Positions 1 through 8,687 of a stretch of 64,000 nucleotides of DNA are shown in pieces. Position numbers and translations under genes: made by a program. This DNA comes from Marinilabilia salmonicolor (GTDB lineage Bacteria > Bacteroidota > Bacteroidia > Bacteroidales > Marinilabiliaceae). The notes under the pieces were generated by a model. It was not told the DNA's origin. It searched no databases and saw only the letters and a list, made by a program, of their open reading frames with translations. The first letter of the stretch is position 1. Each line of letters starts with the position of its first letter. The DNA lies in the NCBI RefSeq assembly GCF_003003035.1, contig NZ_PVTS01000006.1:1-64000 (forward strand). Reading direction: 5' to 3'.

Positions 1-282
1 ATCCTTCCCCACCACTTCAATATCGGTGATGATGCCACGAAAATCGTTGGTTTCGCCACTTTGGCGATGTTTCATCCTGATGCCAAGGTTTTTTCCAAGC
101 TGATCGTATATTGTTTCGGGTGTCTCAGTCCACACCGTAGGTTTACCGGGACGGTAGTTTACCTCCACCTGAAAAGTATGGTGTCCGCTCATCGTCTGAT
201 GGAGTTGCATTTCGGTGTAGTCACATTTTTGACCGTCCACGATAACATCCACCTGGACATTGTTAAGTTCTGATGAATTCAT
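1..282 (-). CDS. tssI: TssI (VgrG) spike protein, N-terminal part, runs off the window
   Basis: The reading frame opens with ATG at 282 and stays open to base 1, so only the first 94 codons are present. The translation starts MNSSELNNVQVDVIVDGQ and continues with text typical of the gp27-like N-terminus of VgrG, including YTEMQLHQTMSGHHTFQVEV and a later RGIITDIEVVGKD segment. VgrG forms the trimeric tip of the T6SS tube and carries effectors. It lies downstream of tssF in the same direction, as expected for the end of a T6SSiii locus. The family is recognised by sequence appearance and by context; the C-terminal half, which might carry an effector or adaptor domain, cannot be seen. Confidence 0.85.
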   Translation of the reverse strand, partial: MNSSELNNVQVDVIVDGQKCDYTEMQLHQTMSGHHTFQVEVNYRPGKPTVWTETPETIYDQLGKNLGIRMKHRQSGETNDFRGIITDIEVVGKD

Positions 283-343
283 TGAAGTAAAAATTATTTT
301 TTAAGGTTTAGGAATCACATATATCTATAAATATCAAATTCTT

Positions 344-2179
344 CTACTGCACAAAAACCCTGTAATTAAAGTCATCGGGAGAGAAACGTCTCAAATCGGC
401 ATGTAATTCTTCTGAAAAATATCCCTTTTCATTATGTGCAAGTTTCTTAGATGCAGAAACATACACATCAATTGTTCGAATGACTCCTTCCCCGGGAATT
501 GTACTTGCGACATATCCACGTTTCACCTCAACTTTCCCTGCAAAATTTCCATAGCGACTGTTACAAAAGTTGATGATATCTTCTTTAGAGTAAACTGAGC
601 CATGCGATGTCAGGGAATATTTATACATAGCTGTTTGCTGAGTGTTATCAGGAGCCATCTGCCCCCCCCTGGTAGTTGAAAGTAACTGGGCCGATCCTCT
701 TTCAATGTCGGAATCCGAAGTATAAAACAACACTTCTGATGCATTAATATCGTTGGCTACAGGTCCGTTGGAAAGCCAATATTCCGGGAATAACATCCGT
801 GAATCCTCAACTTCCTGCTCAAGAATCAGATAGGAGACCACTTCCTGGCTATTATTCTTCACATCTACCTTGTGTTCCAAATGATTTATTTGTTCTAATA
901 AATCAACAGCACTTTCGGCCAGTGTATCTTTTTCAGAACTTGAAAAAGCCACGCTTTCATCATGTAATAAATCGATAAGTCTGACCAGATATTCCCGGGC
1001 ATCAGCAGAACTGAAGCGTTCGCATCCTCCTCTACGCAAAGAGTAAGTAAAATTGCTTTTGTCCTTTTCATTGTCACGAAGGTTCTCATAGTAATGATTT
1101 CCGAAAGAATCGGCAACTGAGTTTACCGCAATAAAAAATTCATTCTCTCCCATCATCAGCGGCACAACTGTTGACATCTCATTTATTGAATACTCTATCC
1201 GTTCCCTATACTTATTAGCAATAGGAAAAGCATTGATATTTACCGTCATCTCGTCCATAATATGCTCTTCAAAAAACGGGGGGAACTCAACTTTAAGCCA
1301 CAATAATGGTTTAGAAGATTGTTGAACTACATCATCGGGAAATAATTCAACAATTTCTCCTGGAAATAATTCGGTGGTATCCTCCCAATGAAGGATTCGT
1401 GAATTAATGGTAACAAACCGGTGATAATACTTATTCAAAATATCATCATCAATCATGTTGCACATCTCATATTTATGGGCAAATTGCCCTTTCCGGTCAC
1501 TTCCCTCATCGGTAAATGAGTACACACCGGTTTTAACATCTAAGGCATTTTTGCCCTGATGCCATTTACAATAGGACAAAAGGCGAAAATATTCTTCTTT
1601 TTGTTCGATATATGGAAAATCAAAATAAAAAGAAAGATTTTCAAGCACTCGTATCTCTTTTCCCAGGTCAAGACCAATCCACATTTTCCGTGACAATAAG
1701 TGCGATGGTTGCTCAGGCCATGCCACCACATCCCTGGTCATAACATTATCAACGTGGTAATAGCCTTTCTCATTTACAATTGCGGCGACCTTGCCGTTAA
1801 TTATTTGCGGTGTACAAACAGGTGTAAACCCAAGACGTTTTAGATTTGCTTTCTTTAAGAAGCCGGCATTCTTATAAAAGAACTCAGTTGTTTTATCAAT
1901 CTGCGATATTCCACTAACTGATCTGACCCGCATAATGGCATGTGCCGGTCGTACAGAAACCATATTAGCCGGAGTCAAAGCACGTGCTACTTTTTCAAGT
2001 ATCCGGGTTTCTATGTTTTTCATTTCCCCGGAGAGTTTAAAGATCTCACCTGCAAGACCCTCGATCATCAGTTTAACAACGGGATCCAGATTATCGATGT
2101 TTTTTATTTCCCAAAGCGCTGCAACACGCTTAAACATCCTGTTCTTAATACTTTCTTTCGAAAAATTTATATCCTGCAT
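344..2179 (-). CDS. tssF: TssF, T6SS baseplate subunit
   Basis: This 611-residue protein has the length and opening of TssF: an N-terminal helical part with a segment of the form DPVVKLMIEGLAGEIFKLSGEMKNIETRILEKV, then a proline-containing stretch (ALTPANMVSVRPAHAIMRV) that matches the family pattern in which TssF describes itself as a multi-domain wedge protein. TssF pairs with TssG and TssE to make the baseplate wedges around VgrG. It starts 12 bases after the stop of tssE, so the two are co-transcribed and probably co-translated. Nothing is truncated. The assignment rests on family knowledge plus position between tssE and tssI. Confidence 0.88.
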   Translation of the reverse strand: MQDINFSKESIKNRMFKRVAALWEIKNIDNLDPVVKLMIEGLAGEIFKLSGEMKNIETRILEKVARALTPANMVSVRPAHAIMRVRSVSGISQIDKTTEFFYKNAGFLKKANLKRLGFTPVCTPQIINGKVAAIVNEKGYYHVDNVMTRDVVAWPEQPSHLLSRKMWIGLDLGKEIRVLENLSFYFDFPYIEQKEEYFRLLSYCKWHQGKNALDVKTGVYSFTDEGSDRKGQFAHKYEMCNMIDDDILNKYYHRFVTINSRILHWEDTTELFPGEIVELFPDDVVQQSSKPLLWLKVEFPPFFEEHIMDEMTVNINAFPIANKYRERIEYSINEMSTVVPLMMGENEFFIAVNSVADSFGNHYYENLRDNEKDKSNFTYSLRRGGCERFSSADAREYLVRLIDLLHDESVAFSSSEKDTLAESAVDLLEQINHLEHKVDVKNNSQEVVSYLILEQEVEDSRMLFPEYWLSNGPVANDINASEVLFYTSDSDIERGSAQLLSTTRGGQMAPDNTQQTAMYKYSLTSHGSVYSKEDIINFCNSRYGNFAGKVEVKRGYVASTIPGEGVIRTIDVYVSASKKLAHNEKGYFSEELHADLRRFSPDDFNYRVFVQ

Positions 2180-2191
2180 GTTTTTCTTTCC

Positions 2192-2635
2192 TTACTCGTT
2201 TGATAATGGCCCCAAATAAAGGGTATAACTAAAACCACATTTCTCTCCTGTTGCCAACAACCTTCCCAACACGTAAATATCCACCCGCTGTCGCACGGCA
2301 ACGGATTTGCTGAGTCCTTCTTCACGAACCACTTCCCGTAATTTTATAGAAACATCCACATCAACAACCCTCTTTTCATTTTCGACAATAGCTCTGTAAA
2401 TGAAGTTAGTAAAAGACTCCTCCCATTGGCTACGCGATGCAACACGTTCAAAATCCAGTTCCCAGATCATGGTACCATATGCTTTGTTAAAATAATGCTC
2501 ACCGGGACAGGTGGTCAGGAGCAACTCCAGATGGTGATCAATGGATTCAAGTAAAGCACATGTAGATAACCGCCCCCCCTCTTCGGTAAAAAAATTACCA
2601 AAATGTAAGGGTAAACTGTAATTTTTTGATGCCAT
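2192..2635 (-). CDS. tssE: TssE, gp25-like baseplate subunit
   Basis: This 147-residue protein belongs to the GPW/gp25 lysozyme-like baseplate family without lysozyme activity. Visible hallmarks are the opening LPLHFGNFF, an acidic/basic central part with GTMIWELDF (the EF/ExDF-type motif near residues 70 to 78 that links sheath and baseplate), and the C-terminal block RQRVDIYVLGRLLATGEKCGFSYTLYLGPL. TssE seeds sheath assembly on the baseplate. It lies between tssH and tssF in the same direction; the gap to tssF is 12 bases and the gap to tssH is 37 bases. Confidence 0.87.
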   Translation of the reverse strand: MASKNYSLPLHFGNFFTEEGGRLSTCALLESIDHHLELLLTTCPGEHYFNKAYGTMIWELDFERVASRSQWEESFTNFIYRAIVENEKRVVDVDVSIKLREVVREEGLSKSVAVRQRVDIYVLGRLLATGEKCGFSYTLYLGPLSNE

Positions 2636-2672
2636 AAATAATTATCAAGATTAAATTTTAGATTTCTCAGAT

Positions 2673-5144
2673 TCACGAAACACTCCACACCAGTTCTTCA
2701 TCTTTATCCAGATTTACTTCAAGTGTATCTCCTTTTTTTAAGCTGCCGCTGATGAGCTTGCGAGACACCGGCCGTCGAATGAAATTTCTGATTACCCCGT
2801 TTACCTGACGGGCCCCATACTTTGGTGTAAATCCTTTGTGCGCCAACATTTCCCTGGCCTCATCGCTAAGGACAATACCAATTCCTTTATCTTCGAGGGT
2901 GTCGGTAATGGATTTAAAATGAATATCAAATATTTTGAGTAGTATATCGTCTGTAATGGGCGAAAAAGGAAGAATTTCGGACAACCTACCGAGAAACTCG
3001 GGTCGGAAATATTGACCCATTACTTCCATCAGTTGAGTTGTAGTGGGATGGTGCCCGGCATCTTTTTGCTCCATAAGCCACTGACTGCCCACATTGGAAG
3101 TAAACAAAACAATGGCATTAGAAAAGTCCCCTTCTTTACCCAAACGGTCGTGCAGCTTTCCTTCATCCATTATCTGAAGAAAAATATCGTACACCGAAGC
3201 ATGAGCTTTCTCTATCTCATCGAACAAAACCACTGAATAGGGTTGCTGACGAATTTTGTTGACCAGCATACCACCTTCTTCGTATCCTACATACCCGGGA
3301 GGCGCTCCGTACAGAAGTGCGGCAGAATGTTCTTCTTTAAATTCCGACATATCGAAGCGAATCATCGCTTTCTCGTCGTTAAAAAGTGCTTCAGCCAGAG
3401 CTTTTGCCAACTCTGTTTTACCGGTTCCTGTGGGTCCCAGCAAAAAGAAAGAGCCAATGGGCTGACCTGCCCTGTTCATGCCGCTTCGTGACTCCAGAAT
3501 GGCATCCACAAGTGATTTCAGTGCACTGTCTTGCCCAACAACTCTGCGACGTAGAATATCTTCCATATTCAAAAGACGTTCTTTCTCGCCTGCCTGAATT
3601 TTCCCGATAGGAATACCCGTTTTACTGGAAATAACCGCGGCAATTTCATGAACGGTAATCTCTTCCACCCCGTTTCCTGCATAATTTTGAAGTTTTGTAA
3701 GCGATTGTTTCAAATAATCAAGCCACTCCACATAAGAATCAAGATCATTGCTATCCTGATTTCCGGTAAGCTCTCCCATCAAAACCGGGCCCAGCAAATT
3801 CTGCATGGAAGCGTTTATTAGCCTTAGTTCAGAGAGTTTCTGTGCAGGTTGCTTTTTCTTATTATTCTCAACAAATTCTATTTGCTCCAACAAGTTTTTG
3901 ATGTTACCCTCAGCCGTTTCATTAATCATTTTCACAGCCGACATGGTGCGGTCTAACAAATCAATGGCAGCATCAGGCAATTTTCTGTCTTTGACGTACC
4001 GCTGTGCGAGCCTGACACACTCCGAAATACTGTCTCCGGCCACTTTTATTTTATGAAATTCCTCATATCTTCTCAAAACTGCATCAACCATCCGTGAAGC
4101 AGTATCCAAATCAGGTTCGTCGAGTTCAAGAACTTCAAAGCGCCGACTAAAAGCCTGATCCGGTTCCACTATTTTTCGATATTCATCCACAGATGTTGTT
4201 CCAATAATTGTCAGGTCGCCTCTGGACAATTCAGGTTTGAGAATACCGGCAGCACCGCTGTTGCCCTGCTTCGGATCGAGCAATACATGAATATCGTCAA
4301 TAAATAAAATAGCTTTATCCAGTTGTCGGATATCTTTAATAATTCCTTTCAGGCGATCTTCAATCTCCCCCTTGTAGGTAGCTCCGGCCACAAGCGCTCC
4401 GGTATCAAGCTCATAAACGGTAGCTCCCAAAAGAAACGAAGGCGCTTTCTCCTCCACAATACCGGAAATCAATCCTTCCACAAGAGCTGTTTTTCCAACC
4501 CCCGAATCACCTGTTATCAAAACATTGGGGCGACTGTGACGTCCAAGTATTTCCATCATCATCCGTATCTCACTGTCGCGTTCCACCACAGGAGCCACTC
4601 CCCTTTTCTGAATATCGGCATTCCTGTCGATACAATATTTTAAGAGTGATGTCATGGTGCTACCACCAAAACATCCTTCATCCTTATCATTCGTTGAAAA
4701 AGAAACATTCACATCCTTATCAGCAATCACCGAATCGTGTATTTCCTGTTCACGCAGAGGGAAACTTTTCAGCTCATCAATGGTGAATCCGATGCCGGGT
4801 CTTGCCAGTGCAGTAAGAACACAAACCGGGTTGATTTCCAGAAGTCCCCATTTGAGCCGCACATTGTCTGCTTCTTCAAAAACAGCAGCAATTGATTCGT
4901 GAGCATCCACTTCACCATCGGCTTTTCCTTTAGGTAAATCGTCGATTCTTACTTCTGCCCATTCCTCCAGGTAACCGATATCTTTACCCAGGCTGGTAAT
5001 AAAACCTTTCAGGCCAATGTCTTTATGCAGCAAAGCCTTGAGCAAATGTGCAGGATAATATACTCCATTGCCGTATTCACGGGCAAAGCCTTTGGCTATC
5101 TGCACACACGATTTTACCGATTCGTTTAAATTTAAAAAATCCAT
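2673..5144 (-). CDS. tssH: TssH (ClpV), sheath-recycling AAA+ ATPase
   Basis: This 823-residue protein is a double AAA+ ATPase of the ClpB/ClpV class. The first Walker A is GDSGVGKT at residues 212-219, with Walker B ILFIDDIH near 279-286. The second Walker A is GPTGTGKT at 570-577, with Walker B VVLFDEIE near 638-645 and a pore loop GYVGY at 617-621. The N-terminal 150 residues form a Clp-N-like domain, and the middle coiled-coil region (about 400-490) is short compared with ClpB, which fits ClpV. It disassembles the contracted TssB/TssC sheath. It is the first gene after the effector array on the downstream side, separated by about 300 bases of gene-poor sequence. Calling it ClpB instead is unlikely given tssE immediately after it. 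Confidence 0.93.
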   Translation of the reverse strand: MDFLNLNESVKSCVQIAKGFAREYGNGVYYPAHLLKALLHKDIGLKGFITSLGKDIGYLEEWAEVRIDDLPKGKADGEVDAHESIAAVFEEADNVRLKWGLLEINPVCVLTALARPGIGFTIDELKSFPLREQEIHDSVIADKDVNVSFSTNDKDEGCFGGSTMTSLLKYCIDRNADIQKRGVAPVVERDSEIRMMMEILGRHSRPNVLITGDSGVGKTALVEGLISGIVEEKAPSFLLGATVYELDTGALVAGATYKGEIEDRLKGIIKDIRQLDKAILFIDDIHVLLDPKQGNSGAAGILKPELSRGDLTIIGTTSVDEYRKIVEPDQAFSRRFEVLELDEPDLDTASRMVDAVLRRYEEFHKIKVAGDSISECVRLAQRYVKDRKLPDAAIDLLDRTMSAVKMINETAEGNIKNLLEQIEFVENNKKKQPAQKLSELRLINASMQNLLGPVLMGELTGNQDSNDLDSYVEWLDYLKQSLTKLQNYAGNGVEEITVHEIAAVISSKTGIPIGKIQAGEKERLLNMEDILRRRVVGQDSALKSLVDAILESRSGMNRAGQPIGSFFLLGPTGTGKTELAKALAEALFNDEKAMIRFDMSEFKEEHSAALLYGAPPGYVGYEEGGMLVNKIRQQPYSVVLFDEIEKAHASVYDIFLQIMDEGKLHDRLGKEGDFSNAIVLFTSNVGSQWLMEQKDAGHHPTTTQLMEVMGQYFRPEFLGRLSEILPFSPITDDILLKIFDIHFKSITDTLEDKGIGIVLSDEAREMLAHKGFTPKYGARQVNGVIRNFIRRPVSRKLISGSLKKGDTLEVNLDKDEELVWSVS

Positions 5145-5443
5145 TTTATCTGATTTTAGGGTTTATCTTAATCCTGCTTTAACATATTATGTACGATTCC
5201 AGCCAATCGGTTAAAACCATTTCTCATATTAAAAGGGTTACAGCATAAATAGTACTGCAAGTTTGCACTTGATCCAATATTGGTCGAGTAAATTTTCACG
5301 CACATATCGTTTGGAAAAGTAAGGGTCATTTGTGGCAATCACTGATCCGATTTGGATGGAACTGCGTTTGTTTTCAGCTGTTCTGTCGAAGTGCTAACGT
5401 CCACAGGTTGATCCGAAATACATGAGCATTCATAACAAAATAT
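5145..5443. other. Gap between tssH and the effector array
   Basis: No intact gene is seen in these 299 bases. On the minus strand, directly after the stop of the orphan effector fragment, short open stretches in two frames read like decayed coding sequence (for example ...VSTSTEQLKTNAVPSKSDQ before a stop at about 5320), but they are interrupted and match nothing that can be named. The region probably contains the ribosome binding site and perhaps a secondary promoter for tssH. Confidence 0.4.
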
Positions 5444-5593
5444 TTAAGGGATGAACAATGGCCTGTCAATTCCCAAATTATCAGGCTCATGATAATACGG
5501 TTTCCCCAAATCGTCAGGATTAAAGGAGCGCGACGGAAGCTGAAGTGGACGAAACATTTCTTTTAAAATTGTCTTTGGCCCCCAAAATAAACC
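5444..5593 (-). pseudogene. Orphan C-terminal fragment of a T6SS effector
   Basis: An open stretch of 49 codons plus stop (TAA at 5444-5446) has no start of its own; an in-frame TAA lies just upstream at 5594-5596. Its translation contains SRSFNPDDLGKPYYHEPDNL, which matches the last 35 residues of the effector encoded at 6016-7041 (SRPFNPNELHRPYYCEPDNL). The resemblance includes the order and spacing of the PFNP, PYY and EPDNL elements. It starts 7 bases after the stop of the likely immunity gene 5601-6008. The simplest reading is the remnant of an older toxin 3' end left behind when a newer cassette entered. It is too short to be functional alone unless it serves as a donor for recombination. 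Confidence 0.7.
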
Positions 5594-5600
5594 TTAAACA

Positions 5601-6008
5601 TCAATAGATCTGGTAATAAAGCCATGGTAAGCCTGCCAGTAACATCAATGAAATGAATGCATATAAAGCGACATAAAGTCTCAATAACCTTAATTCCTTT
5701 TTAGGTACATCCTTAAATTCATATAAAATTTCTTCACGACGTCCCCTATGCGCTAACAAAAAGAAGTTTATTAAATAAAAAAAAATCATCAGAGGAACTA
5801 CCCCTATTAATAATTCTAACTTCGATGTTTTTTCCTCCGGCATAGCTGTTCCAAACCAAAGTGCAGAATTAAACACTACACCGGCCACTGTCATTCCCAA
5901 GTAAATAGACAACTCCAATAAGGCTGAAAATGTTGCCAGAGAAGTATCTCTATCTTTTCTGAACCACCTTGAATAAACAATAAAAAATAAATATCTATAT
6001 ATTCGCAT
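5601..6008 (-). CDS. Small membrane protein, probable immunity to the effector at 6016
   Basis: This 135-residue protein has three strongly hydrophobic segments (about residues 28-52, 66-86 and 108-133) separated by charged loops, so it should be an inner-membrane protein. No family is recognised. It starts 7 bases after the stop of the effector gene 6016-7041, whose C-terminus is itself hydrophobic. In T6SS loci, a multi-pass membrane protein directly after a membrane-active effector is usually the cognate immunity protein. That role is inferred from position and topology only. Confidence 0.55.
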   Translation of the reverse strand: MRIYRYLFFIVYSRWFRKDRDTSLATFSALLELSIYLGMTVAGVVFNSALWFGTAMPEEKTSKLELLIGVVPLMIFFYLINFFLLAHRGRREEILYEFKDVPKKELRLLRLYVALYAFISLMLLAGLPWLYYQIY

Positions 6009-6015
6009 TCTGAAT

Positions 6016-7041
6016 CTATTTTAGAAGAAATGGTAATTCTACTTTAAGATTATCCGGTTCACAATAATAAGGTCGGTGTAACTCATTAGGATTAAACGGT
6101 CGGGATATTATCTGTGGCGGACTAAAAATACTTTTATACAGCATATAAATCGGAATTCCCACAATCCCAACACCGCTCAAAAACAGCGTTGTCGTCACTA
6201 CTATGTCCAGAAAAGCAAATGTAGCTCTACTATTATCACCATAATAAAGCCCCATACCTAAATCAACACCACTTAAAAAAATGCCTGTACCAAAGAAAAA
6301 CCTTCCACCATATTTCGAAACATTCTTAACCTTCCTCATATAACCAGCAGATTCTCTCAGCACATCATACTTGCCGGCAAGTCCTCCATTAGCTAACCGG
6401 TTATTTACCAAAGCCTCTGAAGTATGTAGCCTTTCAAGGTTCATTCGCACCTTCGTGCCCATATCGAATACTTCGCCGGAAATCATATTAACCTGGTTGG
6501 CAGTCTTTAACCACTGACCATCGTTTTCTTTTTCTGGCAAAATACCAGAAGACCCTCTATTGTCGCTATTACACATCTTGAAATCATCAAACAACAATTC
6601 ACTATTGCCGAAAACATCGTCAAACTCAGCCAATTTCCCCCTAATGATTTCTTCTTTCCCGTTAACATGGTCTCGATATCCAAATCTAAAGCGTTTTCCA
6701 TCTTCAACCTGGGCTACAATCTCGCAATTATCGGAAAGTTTGAGATACTTTCCATGTCCCATATTGATGGTAGGTTCTCCACCGACATTAATTTTAACCA
6801 GTTTATCCATCAAGTCATCACCATCTATCCTGAGGCTTTTAATCTTTTCTTCTAGTGATGCATCCATTACCGGCTGAAAATGCGGAATACAATAATTACT
6901 ATTCTGAAAATAGCAACTGCCCAATGCAAAAGCATGTAGGGATTGGTACCCGACTCCTGCTACATAGCCTTCGTAGGGAATCCCCATAGCATCAAATACT
7001 TCTGCTTTTTCGCGCGAAATTACATAATTGTTCTTTGGCAT
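6016..7041 (-). CDS. T6SS effector, conserved N-terminus plus hydrophobic C-terminal domain
   Basis: This 341-residue protein falls into two parts. Residues 1-152 are almost the same as residues 1-152 of the effector at 10147-11148, and the motif YEGYVAGVGY (23-32) is also seen in the effector at 7658-8683. The remaining 190 residues are unrelated to the other two. They hold two hydrophobic stretches (about 247-268 and 274-303) rich in glycine, then a polar tail with RPFNPNEL and PYYCEPDNL. A membrane-disrupting toxin is the likeliest role, but no toxin family is recognised. The gene starts 4 bases after the stop position of a degenerate hcp 3' end and is followed by a membrane protein (5601-6008) that probably protects the producer. 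The N-terminus would be the secretion or loading module. Confidence 0.6.
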   Translation of the reverse strand: MPKNNYVISREKAEVFDAMGIPYEGYVAGVGYQSLHAFALGSCYFQNSNYCIPHFQPVMDASLEEKIKSLRIDGDDLMDKLVKINVGGEPTINMGHGKYLKLSDNCEIVAQVEDGKRFRFGYRDHVNGKEEIIRGKLAEFDDVFGNSELLFDDFKMCNSDNRGSSGILPEKENDGQWLKTANQVNMISGEVFDMGTKVRMNLERLHTSEALVNNRLANGGLAGKYDVLRESAGYMRKVKNVSKYGGRFFFGTGIFLSGVDLGMGLYYGDNSRATFAFLDIVVTTTLFLSGVGIVGIPIYMLYKSIFSPPQIISRPFNPNELHRPYYCEPDNLKVELPFLLK

Positions 7042-7045
7042 AATG

Positions 7046-7171
7046 CTAATACTTTACTCAACGGTTATCGAAACTTATCCCGTTAATTAATATTTCCTCA
7101 GCAGAAATAGTCAATGCTGTTGATACACCACCGCCCATTGAGTTGATATGATCATTATATAAATTCAGCGA
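7046..7171 (-). pseudogene. Remnant of hcp/tssD 3' end (cassette with effector 6016)
   Basis: On the minus strand this reads ...NSMGGGVSTALTISAEEILI then NGISFDNR, which aligns with the C-terminus of the intact TssD at 11153-11560 (NTEGGGLATALTVSPEELRI then NGISFDNRWVKY). The tryptophan codon of the final WVKY has become TGA (7058-7060), and the original TAG stop is still in place at 7046-7048. The last 45 bases (7046-7090) are nearly identical to those of the intact gene and then similarity drops to the protein level. No start or N-terminal two thirds of TssD is present. The 4-base spacing to the effector ATG is the same as in the intact copy. Confidence 0.8.
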
Positions 7172-7218
7172 AAAAAATATAATAGCGAAAAACAAATCAT
7201 TAACACCTAAAAAATATT

Positions 7219-7632
7219 TTAAAAATAGCACTTCACCAAACCATACAATACAGCAGAAACAAAAGCTCCAATTACTATTGACAATGAATAAATCATCGCA
7301 TAATTATATTTAAAATCCTTATGACGTTCAACAATTTTTTCATATCTGTTTTTATAAAAAATAAAGAAGTAATTAACTAAGATAAAGGGAGGTGAAAATG
7401 TTACCGCAAATGATAAAAAAGCATCAATCAGATTTCCAGGAAATAATTCAATCTCTAAAATAGGAATTACCAAAATATCGAAATATTTCAACCACAAAGC
7501 CACAATAAAAGCATTTAATGTATGCATCCAAGTCATCATCAGGAAAACATTTAGCTTCCATGGTTGCTTCGGGTGATGTTTCCAATATCTTTGTATGGCA
7601 TCTGCCCAAATTTTATAATAGAGTCTACTCAT
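7219..7632 (-). CDS. Small membrane protein, probable immunity to the LysM effector at 7658
   Basis: This 137-residue protein has three or four hydrophobic segments (about residues 28-50, 50-60, 68-92 and 110-132), with a basic N-terminus (RYWKHHPKQPWK). It should sit in the inner membrane. No family is recognised and it does not resemble the other membrane protein of the array (5601-6008) beyond topology. It follows the effector gene by 25 bases in the same direction, which is the usual place for an immunity gene. The role is inferred from position and membrane topology. Confidence 0.5.
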   Translation of the reverse strand: MSRLYYKIWADAIQRYWKHHPKQPWKLNVFLMMTWMHTLNAFIVALWLKYFDILVIPILEIELFPGNLIDAFLSFAVTFSPPFILVNYFFIFYKNRYEKIVERHKDFKYNYAMIYSLSIVIGAFVSAVLYGLVKCYF

Positions 7633-7657
7633 AAATATCTTCTTTTTTCAGGTAGAT

Positions 7658-8683
7658 TTATAGAATAGATTTTCTAGGTCTTAAATGTTTATTCCTATCC
7701 CAATAATAACCATTAATCAATCCATATTTTGGAGCCAAAGATGCACCTATATCCCAACCTAATCTAGCAGAACCATAGATTGCGACAAAAAATCCTATGA
7801 CAGGAATTTGTGTACCACTATAATAACTTGCTAAGCTAGAAGAAAGTCCAATAGAACCTATAGCTGCATCAGCATAAGTTGTAGCGTGAGAATTTCCACT
7901 TAGTATTTCATTATACGCCATACCAGTTGATAATATACTGGCTCCTGTAGATACACGGGCACCAGCTTTTGACACACTATAGGTAGCTTTAACATATTGG
8001 TTGCCTTTCCATCCAGAAGCATAATAACCAGGACTAAACTTTCCGCTTTTTGCTAATCGAAATGTTCCATCAATATTACTCGCTACAGCACCTCCCAACC
8101 CAACACCACTAACAACATTTCCAAAACCTCCTCTTTGCGATTGGGCATTATCCCCACTATACAATTCAGCACTCAAGCGCTGTTCAAAATTAGCCCTGGC
8201 AACAGTAGGCCCAAGAAAAGGATTCCCAGAAACAAAACCCTCACTTTTAGAGTTCTCTGAATGGTTTTCTTTTGCCTCATTCGGCAACTCCAACTCCTCC
8301 CCGGCAAAAATCCGGTCACCGCGTCTCTCCCCCTCCCAATCAATCCCAGAATTTGCATCCATAATAGACTGAATTGAGACACCATACTTAGCAGAAATCG
8401 AAGTAAGTGTGTCCCCCGTTTTTACTTTATGTTGATATTTTAAACTCATTAAACGCATCTCCGGCGATGTATCAAGATACTGAATAAATCCGTTTTGAAA
8501 AAAGCTTTCGTCATCGTGAACTCTTCCAGGGGGATTGTATTTCTGAAAGTGTACCGGGGGTATGGTGAAATTACTTGAATATGCGTACCCTACTCCCTCT
8601 ACAAATCCATCGTAGCGCATTCCATGGTGCATACATATTTCAAAGTCTTGTTGACTTATATAAACATCGTTGTAATGTGGCAT
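7658..8683 (-). CDS. T6SS effector with internal LysM domain and glycine-rich hydrophobic C-terminus
   Basis: This 341-residue protein opens with a short relative of the conserved effector N-terminus (MRYDGFVEGVGY at 22-33, then PPVHFQKYN). Residues 84-134 are a clear LysM domain: HKVKTGDTLTSISAKYGVSI ... IMDANSG ... IFAGEELELP. LysM binds N-acetylglucosamine polymers such as peptidoglycan. After a polar linker, residues 186-315 are rich in glycine, serine and alanine with long weakly hydrophobic stretches, which suggests a membrane-inserting or pore-forming domain of the glycine-zipper type. No known catalytic motif is visible. It lies 4 bases downstream of a truncated hcp 3' end and is followed by a membrane protein (7219-7632). 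Target and mechanism are inference. Confidence 0.62.
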   Translation of the reverse strand: MPHYNDVYISQQDFEICMHHGMRYDGFVEGVGYAYSSNFTIPPVHFQKYNPPGRVHDDESFFQNGFIQYLDTSPEMRLMSLKYQHKVKTGDTLTSISAKYGVSIQSIMDANSGIDWEGERRGDRIFAGEELELPNEAKENHSENSKSEGFVSGNPFLGPTVARANFEQRLSAELYSGDNAQSQRGGFGNVVSGVGLGGAVASNIDGTFRLAKSGKFSPGYYASGWKGNQYVKATYSVSKAGARVSTGASILSTGMAYNEILSGNSHATTYADAAIGSIGLSSSLASYYSGTQIPVIGFFVAIYGSARLGWDIGASLAPKYGLINGYYWDRNKHLRPRKSIL

Positions 8684-8687
8684 AGTA

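Noticed and set aside
2673-5144. Calling the AAA+ protein ClpB
   Set aside because: The middle coiled-coil region is short and it lies directly before tssE in a T6SS locus, so ClpV (TssH) is preferred.
5145-5443. Coding-like text beyond the orphan effector fragment
   Set aside because: Frames are interrupted by stops and no similarity to the other genes of the locus was found, so no gene is called.
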